Assembly (NCBI RefSeq): GCF_003148885.1
Contig: NZ_QGHD01000010.1
Location: 5,219-69,218, forward strand
Direction of reading: 5' to 3'
DNA length: 64,000 nucleotides
Source: Hallerella porci
GTDB lineage: Bacteria > Fibrobacterota > Fibrobacteria > Fibrobacterales > Fibrobacteraceae
The notes beneath the pieces are model-generated. The model did not search any database, was not told where the DNA came from, and worked only from the letters and a program-made list of their open reading frames with translations. The position numbers and the translations under genes were made by a program. Positions 1 through 6,815 of the stretch are shown here, in pieces. The first letter of the stretch is position 1, and the number at the start of each line of letters is the position of its first letter.

Positions 1-12
1 AAGGACAACCAG

Positions 13-93
13 TAATGCGCAAGGCGAATCCAGCAAAAATACGCTTGCGTATTTTTATTGGTGAGCCGCAGCCATAGACGCCAAAGGCGTCAA
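13..93 (+). repeat. Palindromic insert, element E6 (left copy)
   Basis: An 81-bp insert sits between codons for GKDNQ and KHIPVM of thrS, length divisible by three, and begins with TAA. It has left flank AAGGCGAATCCAGC, a perfect palindrome at 35-56 (arm AAAAATACGC, centre CTTG), right flank ATTGGTGAGCCGCAG, and a second hairpin at 77-91 (GACGCC, loop AAA, GGCGTC). The same insert at the same site occurs at 7010-7090. Confidence 0.75.
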
Positions 94-166
94 AAGCACA
101 TTCCGGTGATGCTGCACCGCGCCGCCGTGGGTTCCATCGAACGCTTCCTCTGTATTTTGATTGAAG

Positions 167-231
167 ACAGATGACAAGTCGAGTGTCGCGGTCAAACTTG
201 TTTGACCATGACCGAGCGCAGAGAGTTTCTG
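167..231 (+). repeat. Palindromic element E1
   Basis: Flank CGAGTGTCGC at 180-189, perfect 18-bp palindrome at 190-207 (arm GGTCAAAC, centre CTTG), then ATGACCGAGCGCAG at 208-221 and tail GTTTCTGTAA. It begins the 235-bp interruption of the left thrS copy and abuts the carB scrap directly. Same architecture as E2-E6 with a different stem sequence. Confidence 0.75.
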
Positions 232-322
232 TAATCTTGTTCACCACTTCGCACTTCACGCCGGCCTTCTCGTAGAACTTGGCGGTGCCTTCGGTAACGT
301 AAATCTTGAAGCCGAGCTTCTG
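232..322 (-). pseudogene. carB: carB scrap (MGS-like domain of carbamoyl-phosphate synthase large subunit)
   Basis: Read on the minus strand, about 90 bp encode FQKLGFKIYVTEGTAKF and on to GVKCEVVNKI. This nearly matches the C-terminal domain of the resident carB at about 62990-63075 (KLGFKIYATEGTAKFYENAG). Codons are GC-richer than the resident gene, so it is not a simple copy of it. It lies between two palindromic elements inside thrS and is too short to function. This suggests that the elements were the joints of a rearrangement, or of a mis-assembly. Confidence 0.8.
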
Positions 323-333
323 GAAAACGCCGC

Positions 334-401
334 AAGCCGAATGTCGCGACAGGCCGCTTGCGGACTGGCATGACCGAGACGCATCATCTGGGGCGAAGCC
401 C
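334..401 (+). repeat. Palindromic element E2
   Basis: Flank CGAATGTCGC at 338-347, near-perfect palindrome at 350-367 (CAGGCCGC against GCGGACTG, one mismatch, centre CTTG), right flank ATGACCGAGACGCAT at 370-384, and a second hairpin at 391-401 (GGGC, loop GAA, GCCC). thrS coding sequence resumes at 402, so this element closes the interruption. Confidence 0.72.
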
Positions 402-752
402 AATTCATGGGCGATTTCCCGCTGTGGCTCGCTCCGGTTCAGGCCCGCGTGCTCCCGATTTCTGAAAAGTTCGTTGACTACGCTAAGAAGGTCGAGAAGG
501 AACTCGTGAACGCCGGCGTCCGCGTGGAAGTCGACGAATCCAACGAAAAGCTCGGCTACAAGATCCGCCAGTGCGAACTCCAGAAGGTGCCGTACAAGAT
601 TATTGTAGGCGAAAAGGAACAGGCTGAAGGCGTTATCGCAGTCAACAAGAGAAAGGAAGGCGATAAGGGTCAAATGACCGTCGCCCAGTTCTTGGAAATG
701 ACTGCTGACGACCGCAAGGTTGTTCGCTAATCGCCAAGCCCTTGTCATTGCG

Positions 753-780
753 AGGGGCGAGCAGCCCCGAAGCAATCTCT
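753..780 (+). repeat. TGTCATTGCGAGG-type intergenic repeat with hairpin
   Basis: TGTCATTGCGAGG, then the hairpin GGGGC-GAGCA-GCCCC at 764-778, then GAAGCAATCTC. This resembles the widespread 'CATTGCGAG...GAAGCAATC' intergenic repeat class known from several bacterial phyla. A diverged inverted relative is at 4037-4070. Confidence 0.5.
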
Positions 781-790
781 GAAAATTTCA

Positions 791-820
791 AACATCCGTC
801 TTATTAGGCGGATGTTTTTT
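791..820 (+). terminator. Rho-independent terminator after left thrS copy
   Basis: ACATCCG and CGGATGT form a stem around a TCTTATTAGG loop, followed by TTTTT. It lies 60 bp after the thrS stop codon. Confidence 0.7.
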
Positions 821-833
821 AAAGGGGAAAGCG

Positions 834-903
834 TGGGACTATAGTCCCAACTGCTCGGCTCGATCATGCCAGCCCGCTAGCGGTCTGTCGCGATGCTCGC
901 CTT
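834..903 (-). repeat. Palindromic element E3 (inverted)
   Basis: On the minus strand: AAGGCGAGCATCGC, near-palindrome at 870-887 (arms CAGACCGC and GCGGGCTG, centre CTAG), then ATGATCGAGCCGAGCAG and a second palindromic hairpin at 834-849 (TGGGACT...AGTCCCA). It is a family member in the opposite orientation to E1, E2 and E4-E6, and is the only one with CTAG at the centre. Confidence 0.68.
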
Positions 904-985
904 ATGCAGTTGTCCCCTGATTCGCACTTCGTTGCTCTCCACCCTTTCTAGCGGATGTACAGTCGCCGCACCCGCAAAGCCATGC
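904..985. other. Non-coding filler between elements E3 and E4
   Basis: The 730-1129 gap is filled by the TGTCATTGCGAGG repeat, a terminator, E3, this unassigned stretch, E4 and a second terminator. I see no credible gene here. Confidence 0.5.
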
Positions 986-1048
986 AAGGCGAGTGCCGCA
1001 GCCATGCTTGCATGGCTATGGCCGAGCCGCAGGGGTTTCTGTAACGCC
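986..1048 (+). repeat. Palindromic element E4
   Basis: AAGGCGAGTGCCGC at 986-999, perfect 18-bp palindrome at 1000-1017 (arm AGCCATGC, centre CTTG), ATGGCCGAGCCGCAG at 1018-1032, and tail GTTTCTGTAACGCC. This is the intergenic member closest to the shared flank pattern, and its tail matches E1. Confidence 0.75.
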
Positions 1049-1076
1049 CGGGCTTACCCCGCCCTCCCGCCCAAAA

Positions 1077-1116
1077 CAGAAGGCCATTGCTTTATCAGCA
1101 ATGGCCTTCTGAAAAA
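1077..1116 (-). terminator. Terminator downstream of the GNAT/70-aa operon
   Basis: A 15-bp stem (CAGAAGGCCATTGC with GCAATGGCCTTCTG, loop TTTATCA), with a T-run in the minus-strand direction. It ends transcription of the two genes at 1129-1867. Confidence 0.75.
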
Positions 1117-1128
1117 TATGTCCAACGT

Positions 1129-1341
1129 TTAAATTTCGAACAGTTTCATTTCCTGCTCTGTGAGCGGACGTCCCAAACTGTTTGAATAGGCAATTGCTTC
1201 ATGCAAACGGAAATGTCGTTCTGTCGGAGATGGTTCAGTCAAACGACCGTCAGAAAAGTCTTCTCCGAAGCGGTCGAAATTTTCTCGCAGCGTATTACTC
1301 TTGCGTGAAGCAACGACGGGTTCGAGTTCTGCTACAATCAT
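1129..1341 (-). CDS. Small 70-aa protein coupled to GNAT gene (possible antitoxin partner)
   Basis: Unrecognised 70-residue, charged, soluble protein (MIVAELEPVVASRKS...). It begins one base after the stop of the GNAT gene, in the arrangement GAGGAGGCATAATATG. The ribosome-binding site therefore sits inside the last codons of the GNAT gene and translation must be coupled. No signal peptide or membrane segment is seen. The compact two-gene unit with its own promoter and terminator resembles GNAT toxin-antitoxin modules, although in the best-known ones the antitoxin comes first. That function is inference only. Confidence 0.7.
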   Translation of the reverse strand: MIVAELEPVVASRKSNTLRENFDRFGEDFSDGRLTEPSPTERHFRLHEAIAYSNSLGRPLTEQEMKLFEI

Positions 1342-1342
1342 A

Positions 1343-1867
1343 TTATGCCTCCTCGGGAAAATAGGTTTGAATTAGTTTCAATGCTCCATAACTGTCTATG
1401 TACATTTTTTGAGAATCGATGTTTCGCGCACCTAAAGTTTCACGATAATGTTCTACAAGATTCGTTTTTGCGGTAAATTGGATATAGCCCTCATTGCCGA
1501 CATCCCAGCTTAACTTGCAAGCTATTGCAAAGAGATGAGCTCCTACGCCCTTGTATTTTCCTAAATGCCCGATATTCTCCGGAGCAGCTTCTACAATATC
1601 TACATGTGTATAAAATTGATCGCGGATATGCTTCAGTGCTATCATACCTTGCACTTGAGTGTCATCCTTCAACAACAACTCATAAACCTCATAATCGTGC
1701 TGATGTGGTATGCTCCAATCGAATTTCCACCCCTTTCGTTGTAGTGCTACGGCGTCTTTCTTTGAAATAGTTTTTAACACTAGCCGAAACTCGGTGTCGA
1801 GTTGCTCTCCAGTTTCTCGACACACTAGGCAGTTCGTAAGGGAATCTATTTGGATGTCAATTTCCAT
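1343..1867 (-). CDS. GNAT-family N-acetyltransferase
   Basis: 174 residues. The central part (about 70-150) reads as a GNAT fold: a beta-strand block QVQGMIALKH, the acetyl-CoA pyrophosphate loop around GKYKGVGAHLF (about 103-113), and a later TAKTNLVEHYRETLGA segment typical of the family's last helices. The first 40 residues include a C-x2-C pair (TNCLVC). It is first in a two-gene operon with the 70-aa gene. A promoter sits just upstream. The substrate is unknown. Members of this family in such small operons are often toxins that acetylate aminoacyl-tRNA, but ordinary acetyltransferase activity is equally possible. Confidence 0.8.
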   Translation of the reverse strand: MEIDIQIDSLTNCLVCRETGEQLDTEFRLVLKTISKKDAVALQRKGWKFDWSIPHQHDYEVYELLLKDDTQVQGMIALKHIRDQFYTHVDIVEAAPENIGHLGKYKGVGAHLFAIACKLSWDVGNEGYIQFTAKTNLVEHYRETLGARNIDSQKMYIDSYGALKLIQTYFPEEA

Positions 1868-1893
1868 TGGGTCGTGTTATCCTTATCAGTGTA

Positions 1894-1922
1894 AATATAC
1901 CTTTTTCGCACCTCAAAGGCAA
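1894..1922 (-). promoter_or_regulatory. Sigma70-like promoter for GNAT operon
   Basis: On the minus strand TTGCCT (1922-1917), a 17-bp spacer, then TATATT (1899-1894), 27 bases before the GNAT start codon. The spacing is ideal; the -35 box deviates at two positions. Confidence 0.5.
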
Positions 1923-1994
1923 GTTTTAGGGCGGTTCATTCCAAGTTGGAATAGCCCGTTTGCTTTACAAAATGGCACAAATTCGCCATTTTCT

Positions 1995-2240
1995 TCACAA
2001 AAGCGCTCTCTTTTGTTTGTTAAAGTTCAATACACTTATTTCTAGGAAACCAAAAATCATGTCCACCCCTGGGGTAATGCCTTGATAACTATAGCGGCCA
2101 TTTCCTGGAGACCAGCCATTACGCGATTGACATTTAAAGTTATATGCATTCGCCAAAGATGAACAAAGGCAAATAATTAGTAAAGCCAATACTATTTTAG
2201 GTAAATAAAATTTTGCATGAATTTTCCATCTTACTGACAA
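1995..2240 (-). CDS. Small secreted protein, TTG start
   Basis: 81 residues when started at the TTG at 2240, which overlaps the last codons of the upstream gene. There is no in-frame ATG early enough to keep the hydrophobic segment. Residues about 12-32 (LPKIVLALLIICLCSSLANA) form a clear signal peptide ending in A-N-A, leaving about 50 mature residues with one Cys. It is the last gene of a four-gene operon of secreted proteins. No family is recognised. The short C-terminus might be truncated. Confidence 0.5.
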   Translation of the reverse strand: MSVRWKIHAKFYLPKIVLALLIICLCSSLANAYNFKCQSRNGWSPGNGRYSYQGITPGVDMIFGFLEISVLNFNKQKRALL

Positions 2241-2935
2241 TCGTCCGGTCCGTTGGCAAAGTCCAATGCTCTTTTCCCGTTTTTACTCATACAGAAACCG
2301 AGATTGACACCTCCAATATATTTGATAGAACCGTTTTGTCTGTAAATCTTGAAGGGAGTTTCTCCGTTGTTTCCTATGGAAGCTAATACGCCAATTTTCA
2401 TCATAGCGTCTTTTCTAGAACCGAAAATTCTAATTGCGTCAGCCGTGAAATTCAGAAAATCAACTTTATCAAGGGGTTTTTGTAATTTTGTTTCTGCGAA
2501 CAGCACCTTTGCTAGCTCGCTTTCTTGATATTCGCATTCCGAATAGAAAATTCCGAAAGTCCCATAATACGAAAAATCCATATAGCCGTTATCTTCATCC
2601 CCCCAACGAGTTTCCTTTGTTCGGAATACTTGATGCTTACAACAATATTGGTCTAAAGCATAAGTTGCATAATGAATCCCGTTTTTGGAAAATTCTTTGG
2701 CATCCTTATTTTCTGATATTCTGAATTTTTCAAAGCAAGTAGTTCCTTCTTCGGGCTTTTCTTCGCCATTGTCATATTCAGGCCAGTTTTTGCTTACAAA
2801 AACGAATTCGTCCCCAAAAGAAAAACAACGGGTGTTGTAGATTTGATACTCTTCGGTGTTATCACAAATGGGATTGTCTGCAAATGCAACACTGACTATC
2901 ACGCACAAAAAAAGATAGACGAAATTTTGATGCAT
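2231..2935 (-). CDS. Secreted Cys-rich protein of unknown function
   Basis: 234 residues from the ATG at 2935, whose TGATG overlaps the stop of the gene before it and has AAAGGA upstream. MHQNFVYLFLCVIVSVAFA is a signal peptide. The mature part has about nine cysteines including a CC pair (YCCKHQ), compatible with disulfides in the periplasm or outside. The region NGKRALDFANGPDDCQ closes the protein. No known domain is recognised. Operon neighbours are all exported, and one has a Fib_succ_major domain. Confidence 0.7.
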   Translation of the reverse strand: MHQNFVYLFLCVIVSVAFADNPICDNTEEYQIYNTRCFSFGDEFVFVSKNWPEYDNGEEKPEEGTTCFEKFRISENKDAKEFSKNGIHYATYALDQYCCKHQVFRTKETRWGDEDNGYMDFSYYGTFGIFYSECEYQESELAKVLFAETKLQKPLDKVDFLNFTADAIRIFGSRKDAMMKIGVLASIGNNGETPFKIYRQNGSIKYIGGVNLGFCMSKNGKRALDFANGPDDCQ

Positions 2936-3519
2936 CAGTAGTCCTTTATACAACGAACAGATACGCCTTGATATTCCTCAACAGTGTTATCTCGAACAAC
3001 GTTCGTATATTGTCCTGGAAAATAATACCCCACATTACTAGAGGATGTTCTAAAAATTGCCCATTGGCCTTTATAACTAAACTCCCATCTATCCCTGCCA
3101 TCTTGATACATAATACCATCGTAACGATTGTAAGAACCTGCTAATAAAATATTAAACTTGTAACGATCATCTCCCGCATAATATTTTGAACGTAATACAT
3201 AGCCCGCAGTTTGTAGTCCGCCAACATAAGCAAATAGAGTTTCCCATTCTGATTCAGATGGAAGATGCCATCCAGATGGGCAGGCGTCCATTGCCGTGTA
3301 GTATGTGTAAAGCCGTCCATATTTTTTACAATTTCGATATTCGTTGTCGTAGCACCAGCTCCCATATCCGTTATCAACCGCATAATTCAGATTCTGCGCC
3401 ATCCATACTTGGTTGCCAATTTTTACGGTCTTATAAATTTGACCATCTCTTTTATCCTTAAATGAACCTGCTGTAGATAAAACCGCAAAGCAAAGTATCA
3501 GTATCCCTATTTTCATCAT
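2935..3519 (-). CDS. Fib_succ_major (TIGR02145-type) secreted protein
   Basis: 194 residues starting at MMKIGIL (3519), with AGGGAAGA upstream; a 29-residue longer reading overlaps the previous gene and lacks a signal peptide. A signal peptide covers about 1-18. The domain shows the family landmarks: DGQIYKTVKIGNQVWMAQNL (25-44), paired cysteines, CPSGWHLPS (80-88), EWETL, and a closing VRCIKDY. This domain is massively amplified in Fibrobacter and some Bacteroidota. Its role is unclear; a surface or extracellular C-type-lectin-like fold is suspected. It is the main taxonomic marker of this region. Confidence 0.85.
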   Translation of the reverse strand: MMKIGILILCFAVLSTAGSFKDKRDGQIYKTVKIGNQVWMAQNLNYAVDNGYGSWCYDNEYRNCKKYGRLYTYYTAMDACPSGWHLPSESEWETLFAYVGGLQTAGYVLRSKYYAGDDRYKFNILLAGSYNRYDGIMYQDGRDRWEFSYKGQWAIFRTSSSNVGYYFPGQYTNVVRDNTVEEYQGVSVRCIKDY

Positions 3520-3532
3520 AAAAATATCTTCC

Positions 3533-3970
3533 CTATTTACGATTTTTCTTTCTAGCAGACGAATTAAGGAAATCACGCAAGTAATTTCCAAACTCGGTAT
3601 ATTCAACTTGGTCGCAATATCCGGTGCTTGTAGTAGTCTTACAACTTACAACATTTCCACCATTATATACAATTTGTCCGTAATAACGAAATTCACCCAA
3701 AGCGTAATAGAATTTTGTCATCATAACATAGCCGTCAATTTCAACAATCAAATTGCCTTCTTGTCCAAATTGTCGCTCGTAATAACGAGCATAATTATCA
3801 TTACCATTGTAAAAGTAAACATCTTGTTGAACATTTTTCAAAGTTTCACAAGATATCTTTTTGACGCGAGTACCTGAATCATAGCTTGTTCTGCGCGTTT
3901 GGAAATAGCACTGTTCAGCCAATGCCGAAGAATACAAAGCAAGAAGCATTGCTACAATAACTTTTTTCAT
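3533..3970 (-). CDS. Small secreted protein, first gene of operon
   Basis: 145 residues with signal peptide MKKVIVAMLLALYSSALA. The mature protein is rich in Tyr and Asn and has four cysteines (SCETL, SCKT, YCDQ and one near the N-terminus), ending in a basic tail ARKKNRK. It starts a same-strand operon (3970 to 1995) of four exported proteins separated by 13 bases or overlapping. No known family is recognised. Its leader holds hairpins at 3984-3996 and 4001-4015. Confidence 0.7.
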   Translation of the reverse strand: MKKVIVAMLLALYSSALAEQCYFQTRRTSYDSGTRVKKISCETLKNVQQDVYFYNGNDNYARYYERQFGQEGNLIVEIDGYVMMTKFYYALGEFRYYGQIVYNGGNVVSCKTTTSTGYCDQVEYTEFGNYLRDFLNSSARKKNRK

Positions 3971-4611
3971 ACATCATCCCTTTCCGCCGAAGGCGGCTTA
4001 CGAGAAGAACTCTCGTTCGGTAGCCTGCAACTATAGGTCGCTTCGTCACTTGCGTTTCTCACAATGACATTGCAACTTATTCGCACAATTTTTTGGAAAC
4101 AAAAAAGGTGCGAAGTCGCAGGCTTACGTATTGAAGGCTCTGGTAACCCGTTAGCGATAAGCAACAGACGACCCGCACCACATGGGTGCGAGTAACGCCT
4201 TGCTCCTTGCTAACTTCAAGTTTACCAGACTTTTCAATACAGGAACAAGATTCTACTCTAAAATCATTATGTCTCCATAAATATAGCATCGTCTGCTCTA
4301 CTTATTCAAAAACAAAAATGAATTTAGGCCGTCTGTCGCCAATTTTGGTCGCTTGCTAGGCGACTTCTATGTATTAGTAGGCTTTTACCCCATCGAAAAG
4401 CCGCATTTCCCGAGTAAAATTTCTTTTACTGCTCAAACAAGCATCTAGACTTGACTTCTGAGCTAAAATATTCTATACTCCCCATAGCGGTTGCACCAAC
4501 ATGGCATAGCAATGCAAACAAGCCGAGCATGAGTCTCAACAATTATGCAATCAATTAGCCGCAGAAGAAGGTGTAATCGAATTCCCCAAAACATTTTTCA
4601 AGGAGACTCCT
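3971..4611. other. Gene-free stretch with hairpins and repeat relics
   Basis: 641 bp without a credible gene. It holds a CCGCC-GAA-GGCGG hairpin (3984-3996), CGAGA-AGAAC-TCTCG (4001-4015), an inverted CATTGTGAG-type repeat (4037-4070), and a CGCACC-ACAT-GGTGCG hairpin (4174-4190) followed by AGTAACGCC, a tail shared with E4 and with 6566-6590. The frame of the next gene is open upstream back to a TAG at 4507, so a truncated larger ancestor is possible. Confidence 0.5.
4037..4070 (-). repeat. Inverted relative of the TGTCATTGCGAGG repeat
   Basis: On the minus strand: TGTCATTGTGAGAAACGCA, then AGTGACGAAGCGAC. It matches the ends of the repeat at 753-780 with a different middle. Confidence 0.4.
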
Positions 4612-5259
4612 ATGCCTCAATATAATCATCTAAGAGAAATCTATCCTTTGGATTTTACTTTCTCCACAAACCAGGAAATACCCATTGACGGAGATACCTT
4701 TTTCAACCTATCAGAAGAAGAAAAGAAGAATATCGCACGCCTAATAGACCGGCAAAACAAGTTGTTTGATGAAAATGCTTTAACAAATTCGCCTTTACCC
4801 ATTCCATTTAAAAAGCGGAACCCCTTTCTAAAATTTGATTCGCCAGACAAGGCTGCGCTAAATTGGGTATATCTTTTCAATGACGAGTCAAAAAGACGAA
4901 ACCGCGAAGCAGCAACATTTATATTTGAAGACAAAAATGGAGAATATTACGCACAAAACTCCCCGGCATGGTTTGATTTAGACAGTTTCGACATTCCCAC
5001 ATTAAACAGAATTGCGGAAAGAGAAAGGAACTTTGACAAAGTTGTCGGCGTTGCACACACTCATGGCGCATACGACCCGAATTACGACAGCGAGAACTTT
5101 TCAAACGAATTTGATTTTGAAACCGGGATACCTTACGGAGACATTCCTTTTGCAAACGAATACAACATTCCCTTATATCTAGGAACCCCGAACGATACAT
5201 TTCGTGTTTTCGTTCCAGGAGAAGGGGAAGACAAACTTTATATGGGAGACTTGAAATGA
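4612..5259 (+). CDS. DUF4329-like protein with HxHG motif (toxin-domain relative)
   Basis: 215 residues; AAGGAG six bases before the ATG supports the start. No signal peptide. Residues about 78-200 resemble DUF4329, a domain often found at the C-terminus of Rhs-type polymorphic toxins: DKAALNWVYLFNDES, a central AAT/IFEDKNGEYY strand pair, VVGVAHTHGAYD (145-156), then FSNEFD (163-168) and YLGTPNDTFRVFVPG. The H-x-H-G followed by S...D is reminiscent of JAB/MPN metalloproteases, though the spacing differs by one. It overlaps the following lipoprotein gene by four bases (ATGA), as effector-immunity pairs often do. Role inferred, not shown. Confidence 0.6.
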   Translation: MPQYNHLREIYPLDFTFSTNQEIPIDGDTFFNLSEEEKKNIARLIDRQNKLFDENALTNSPLPIPFKKRNPFLKFDSPDKAALNWVYLFNDESKRRNREAATFIFEDKNGEYYAQNSPAWFDLDSFDIPTLNRIAERERNFDKVVGVAHTHGAYDPNYDSENFSNEFDFETGIPYGDIPFANEYNIPLYLGTPNDTFRVFVPGEGEDKLYMGDLK

Positions 5260-5792
5260 AAGCAAACAACATTTTATCCCTTTTAGTTTCTTTCGCTCTT
5301 TTTTCAGTTTACGGTTGCAACGAGAGCGAGACTAGCAAGCCACCGACCACAAAGGTTTCTGTTGTAGAAGCGGAAAAGACGATATCCTTCGCACCAAAAA
5401 ATGATTTTTTGAGCGTGGTGGATTCTTCTGCAGAAATCTTCATGGATGCAAATCCCAAAAGAAACCATCCTGAAGGAAACAGGATTATTCTTAATAACGA
5501 ACAGAAAACAGAGTTATCTAAGCAATTGGCAAATCTTAAAAAAACAGAAAAAAAGATATCATCCGAGACTCCCGTGGCAGGTCTACCTATAGATTTCTTT
5601 ATATGTGCAATCCATTTTAGCAACAAGAACGGCACTATAACCACATTAAATTATTATTCACCAGGACGGATAGAGTCTCCTGACGGAGCCATCTGGCAAT
5701 CCTCAATTCCACAGGATTTTGATAATTTTATAAAATCACTGAAATTTCGCTTTCCAATGTTAGGCCCAAACAAATATGCGGGAGATCCGTGA
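5256..5792 (+). CDS. Lipoprotein coupled to DUF4329-like gene
   Basis: 178 residues. Signal sequence MKANNILSLLVSFALFSVYGC places the lipidated Cys at 21, so it is anchored in an envelope membrane. The mature part carries a KKTEKK basic stretch and a C-terminal region TLNYYSPGRIESP...KSLKFRFPM. No known domain is recognised. The start codon overlaps the stop of the upstream gene (ATGA), implying coupled translation. If the neighbour is an effector, this could be its immunity protein; other readings are open. Confidence 0.65.
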   Translation: MKANNILSLLVSFALFSVYGCNESETSKPPTTKVSVVEAEKTISFAPKNDFLSVVDSSAEIFMDANPKRNHPEGNRIILNNEQKTELSKQLANLKKTEKKISSETPVAGLPIDFFICAIHFSNKNGTITTLNYYSPGRIESPDGAIWQSSIPQDFDNFIKSLKFRFPMLGPNKYAGDP

Positions 5793-5843
5793 TAAAAGCC
5801 TATGACTTGCCTTTTAGACCTGAAAAAAGTCTATATTTAGGGT

Positions 5844-5999
5844 ATGGCATTAGCAATTCGTCCATTACCTGTCTTGGAAAACGTAGCAGCTGACCGCTTC
5901 GTTAAAAAAGCGAACCGGACGCTGAAAGCGAACAGAAAACTTGACCTGTCCAAAAAGGCCAAGGCGACCCTCTCTATTCTCAAAACAGCGAAGATTTAG
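5844..5999 (+). CDS. 51-aa basic protein, probable antitoxin partner of broken GNAT
   Basis: A short ORF of 51 residues reads MALAIRPLPVLENVAADRF, continues VKKANRTLKANRKLDLSKK, and ends with a basic helix-like tail. It ends five bases before the GNAT remnant. A small basic protein immediately upstream of a GNAT gene matches the usual antitoxin-first order of toxin-antitoxin modules. Sequence family not certain. If real, the toxin has decayed while the antitoxin remains intact, a common end state for such modules. Confidence 0.5.
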   Translation: MALAIRPLPVLENVAADRFVKKANRTLKANRKLDLSKKAKATLSILKTAKI

Positions 6000-6003
6000 C
6001 CAA

Positions 6004-6370
6004 ATGAATTATCTTTCGACCAACTGCAGGTTGATAAAGGCTAATTCACAACTATCCTTCGGTGCTAATCGGTCGCCTTGCTGTAAGCAAGGATTTTCAA
6101 GGACATGGTATCGGTTCAGAAATCTTAGACTTTCTAAAGATTTGGTTTTCAGACTCTCACAATAAAACTGGTTGCAGGTTTCTTGCTGTTGATGCCTACA
6201 ACGCCCAATCTGTCTTAAAATTCTATGGGAATAATGAGTTTTCGTTCATTTTCAAATCCGAAAACGAAGAGCGAGCTAGTTTACAGTTGCACGAGAGCGA
6301 ACCTTTACGCACTCGCATGATGTGTTGCGATTTGTTCCATTACGCAGAAGCCCTTAGAAATAACAAGTAG
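6004..6370 (+). pseudogene. Frameshifted GNAT acetyltransferase
   Basis: The C-terminal two thirds is an intact GNAT core: LIGRLAVSKDFQGHGIGSEI (acetyl-CoA loop QGHGIG), FLAVDAYNAQSVLKFYGN, ending AEALRNNK at 6370. The N-terminal part is broken. The ATG at 6004 opens MNYLSTNC, while the likely original residues FDQLQVDKG lie in the next frame and end in TAA, so at least two frame changes or small deletions occurred between about 6015 and 6065. Homologous in type to, but not a copy of, the GNAT at 1343-1867. Confidence 0.75.
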
Positions 6371-6604
6371 AACTTCTTTTATGCGAATTTGAGCGGGCGT
6401 ATGCTCGCTCATTTGCGTTAGGGATTCCCCAAAGGGGATAAGAACACTAAGGGAGTTAACTCCCAAGTGTTTCTATAAGTGCCCCCTTGGGACGGCGCTG
6501 TGGCGCCGTTTTAGGAGGCAGGTGTCGAGCGAAGCGAAGACAACCGCCCCTAAAATATAGCCCGACCGCACAGAATGTGCGGGAACGCCCATAAGACCAA
6601 CATA
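6371..6604. repeat. Cluster of five hairpins before the right thrS copy
   Basis: No gene. Five inverted repeats follow one another: 6391-6410 (GAGCGGGC/GCTCGCTC, one mismatch), 6426-6438 (TCCCC-AAA-GGGGA), 6443-6471 (AACACT flanking GGGAGTTAACTCCC), 6492-6509 (ACGGCGC-TGTG-GCGCCGT) and 6566-6582 (CCGCACA-GAA-TGTGCGG, then GAACGCCC). The tail GTTTCTATAAGTGCC at 6468-6483 resembles the GTTTCTGTAACGCC tail of E4. Confidence 0.55.
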
Positions 6605-6815
6605 CGAAGTGGCCGACTTCTGCGCCCTCGTGAAGGAAATCTACCACGACTTCGGTTTCGACGATATCGTCGTGAAGTTCTCCACCCGCCCCGAAAAGCG
6701 CGTGGGTTCCAACGAAATCTGGGACAAGGCTGAAGCCGCCATCGCCGAAGCTACGAAGCTCGCCGGCCTCGACTATATTTTGAACCCGGGTGAAGGAGCC
6801 TTCTACGGCCCGAAA

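Larger units (their letters stand above)
1..730 (+). pseudogene. thrS: Broken thrS 3' part, left copy (threonyl-tRNA synthetase)
   Basis: Threonyl-tRNA synthetase charges tRNA-Thr. Positions 1-166 encode a core-domain piece (HIPVMLHRAAVGSIERF). Positions 402-730 encode the C-terminal anticodon-binding domain (FMGDFPLWLAPVQ through DDRKVVR, then TAA). The frame is interrupted twice: an 81-bp insert at 13-93 that begins with TAA, and a 235-bp insert at 167-401 made of palindromic element, carB scrap, palindromic element. No single frame reads through. Codons are GC-leaning (AAG, CTC, GTG), unlike most neighbours. The gene enters from beyond the left edge, so its 5' part is unseen. The same segment recurs at 6998-7492. 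An assembly mis-join is possible. Confidence 0.85.

Noticed and set aside
4077-4289. 70-residue minus-strand frame in the gap before 4612
   Set aside because: No start signal or domain, and it crosses a hairpin repeat.
4320-4365. GTCGCC...GGCGAC inverted repeat as an E element
   Set aside because: The loop is long and unpaired and the right flank is absent.
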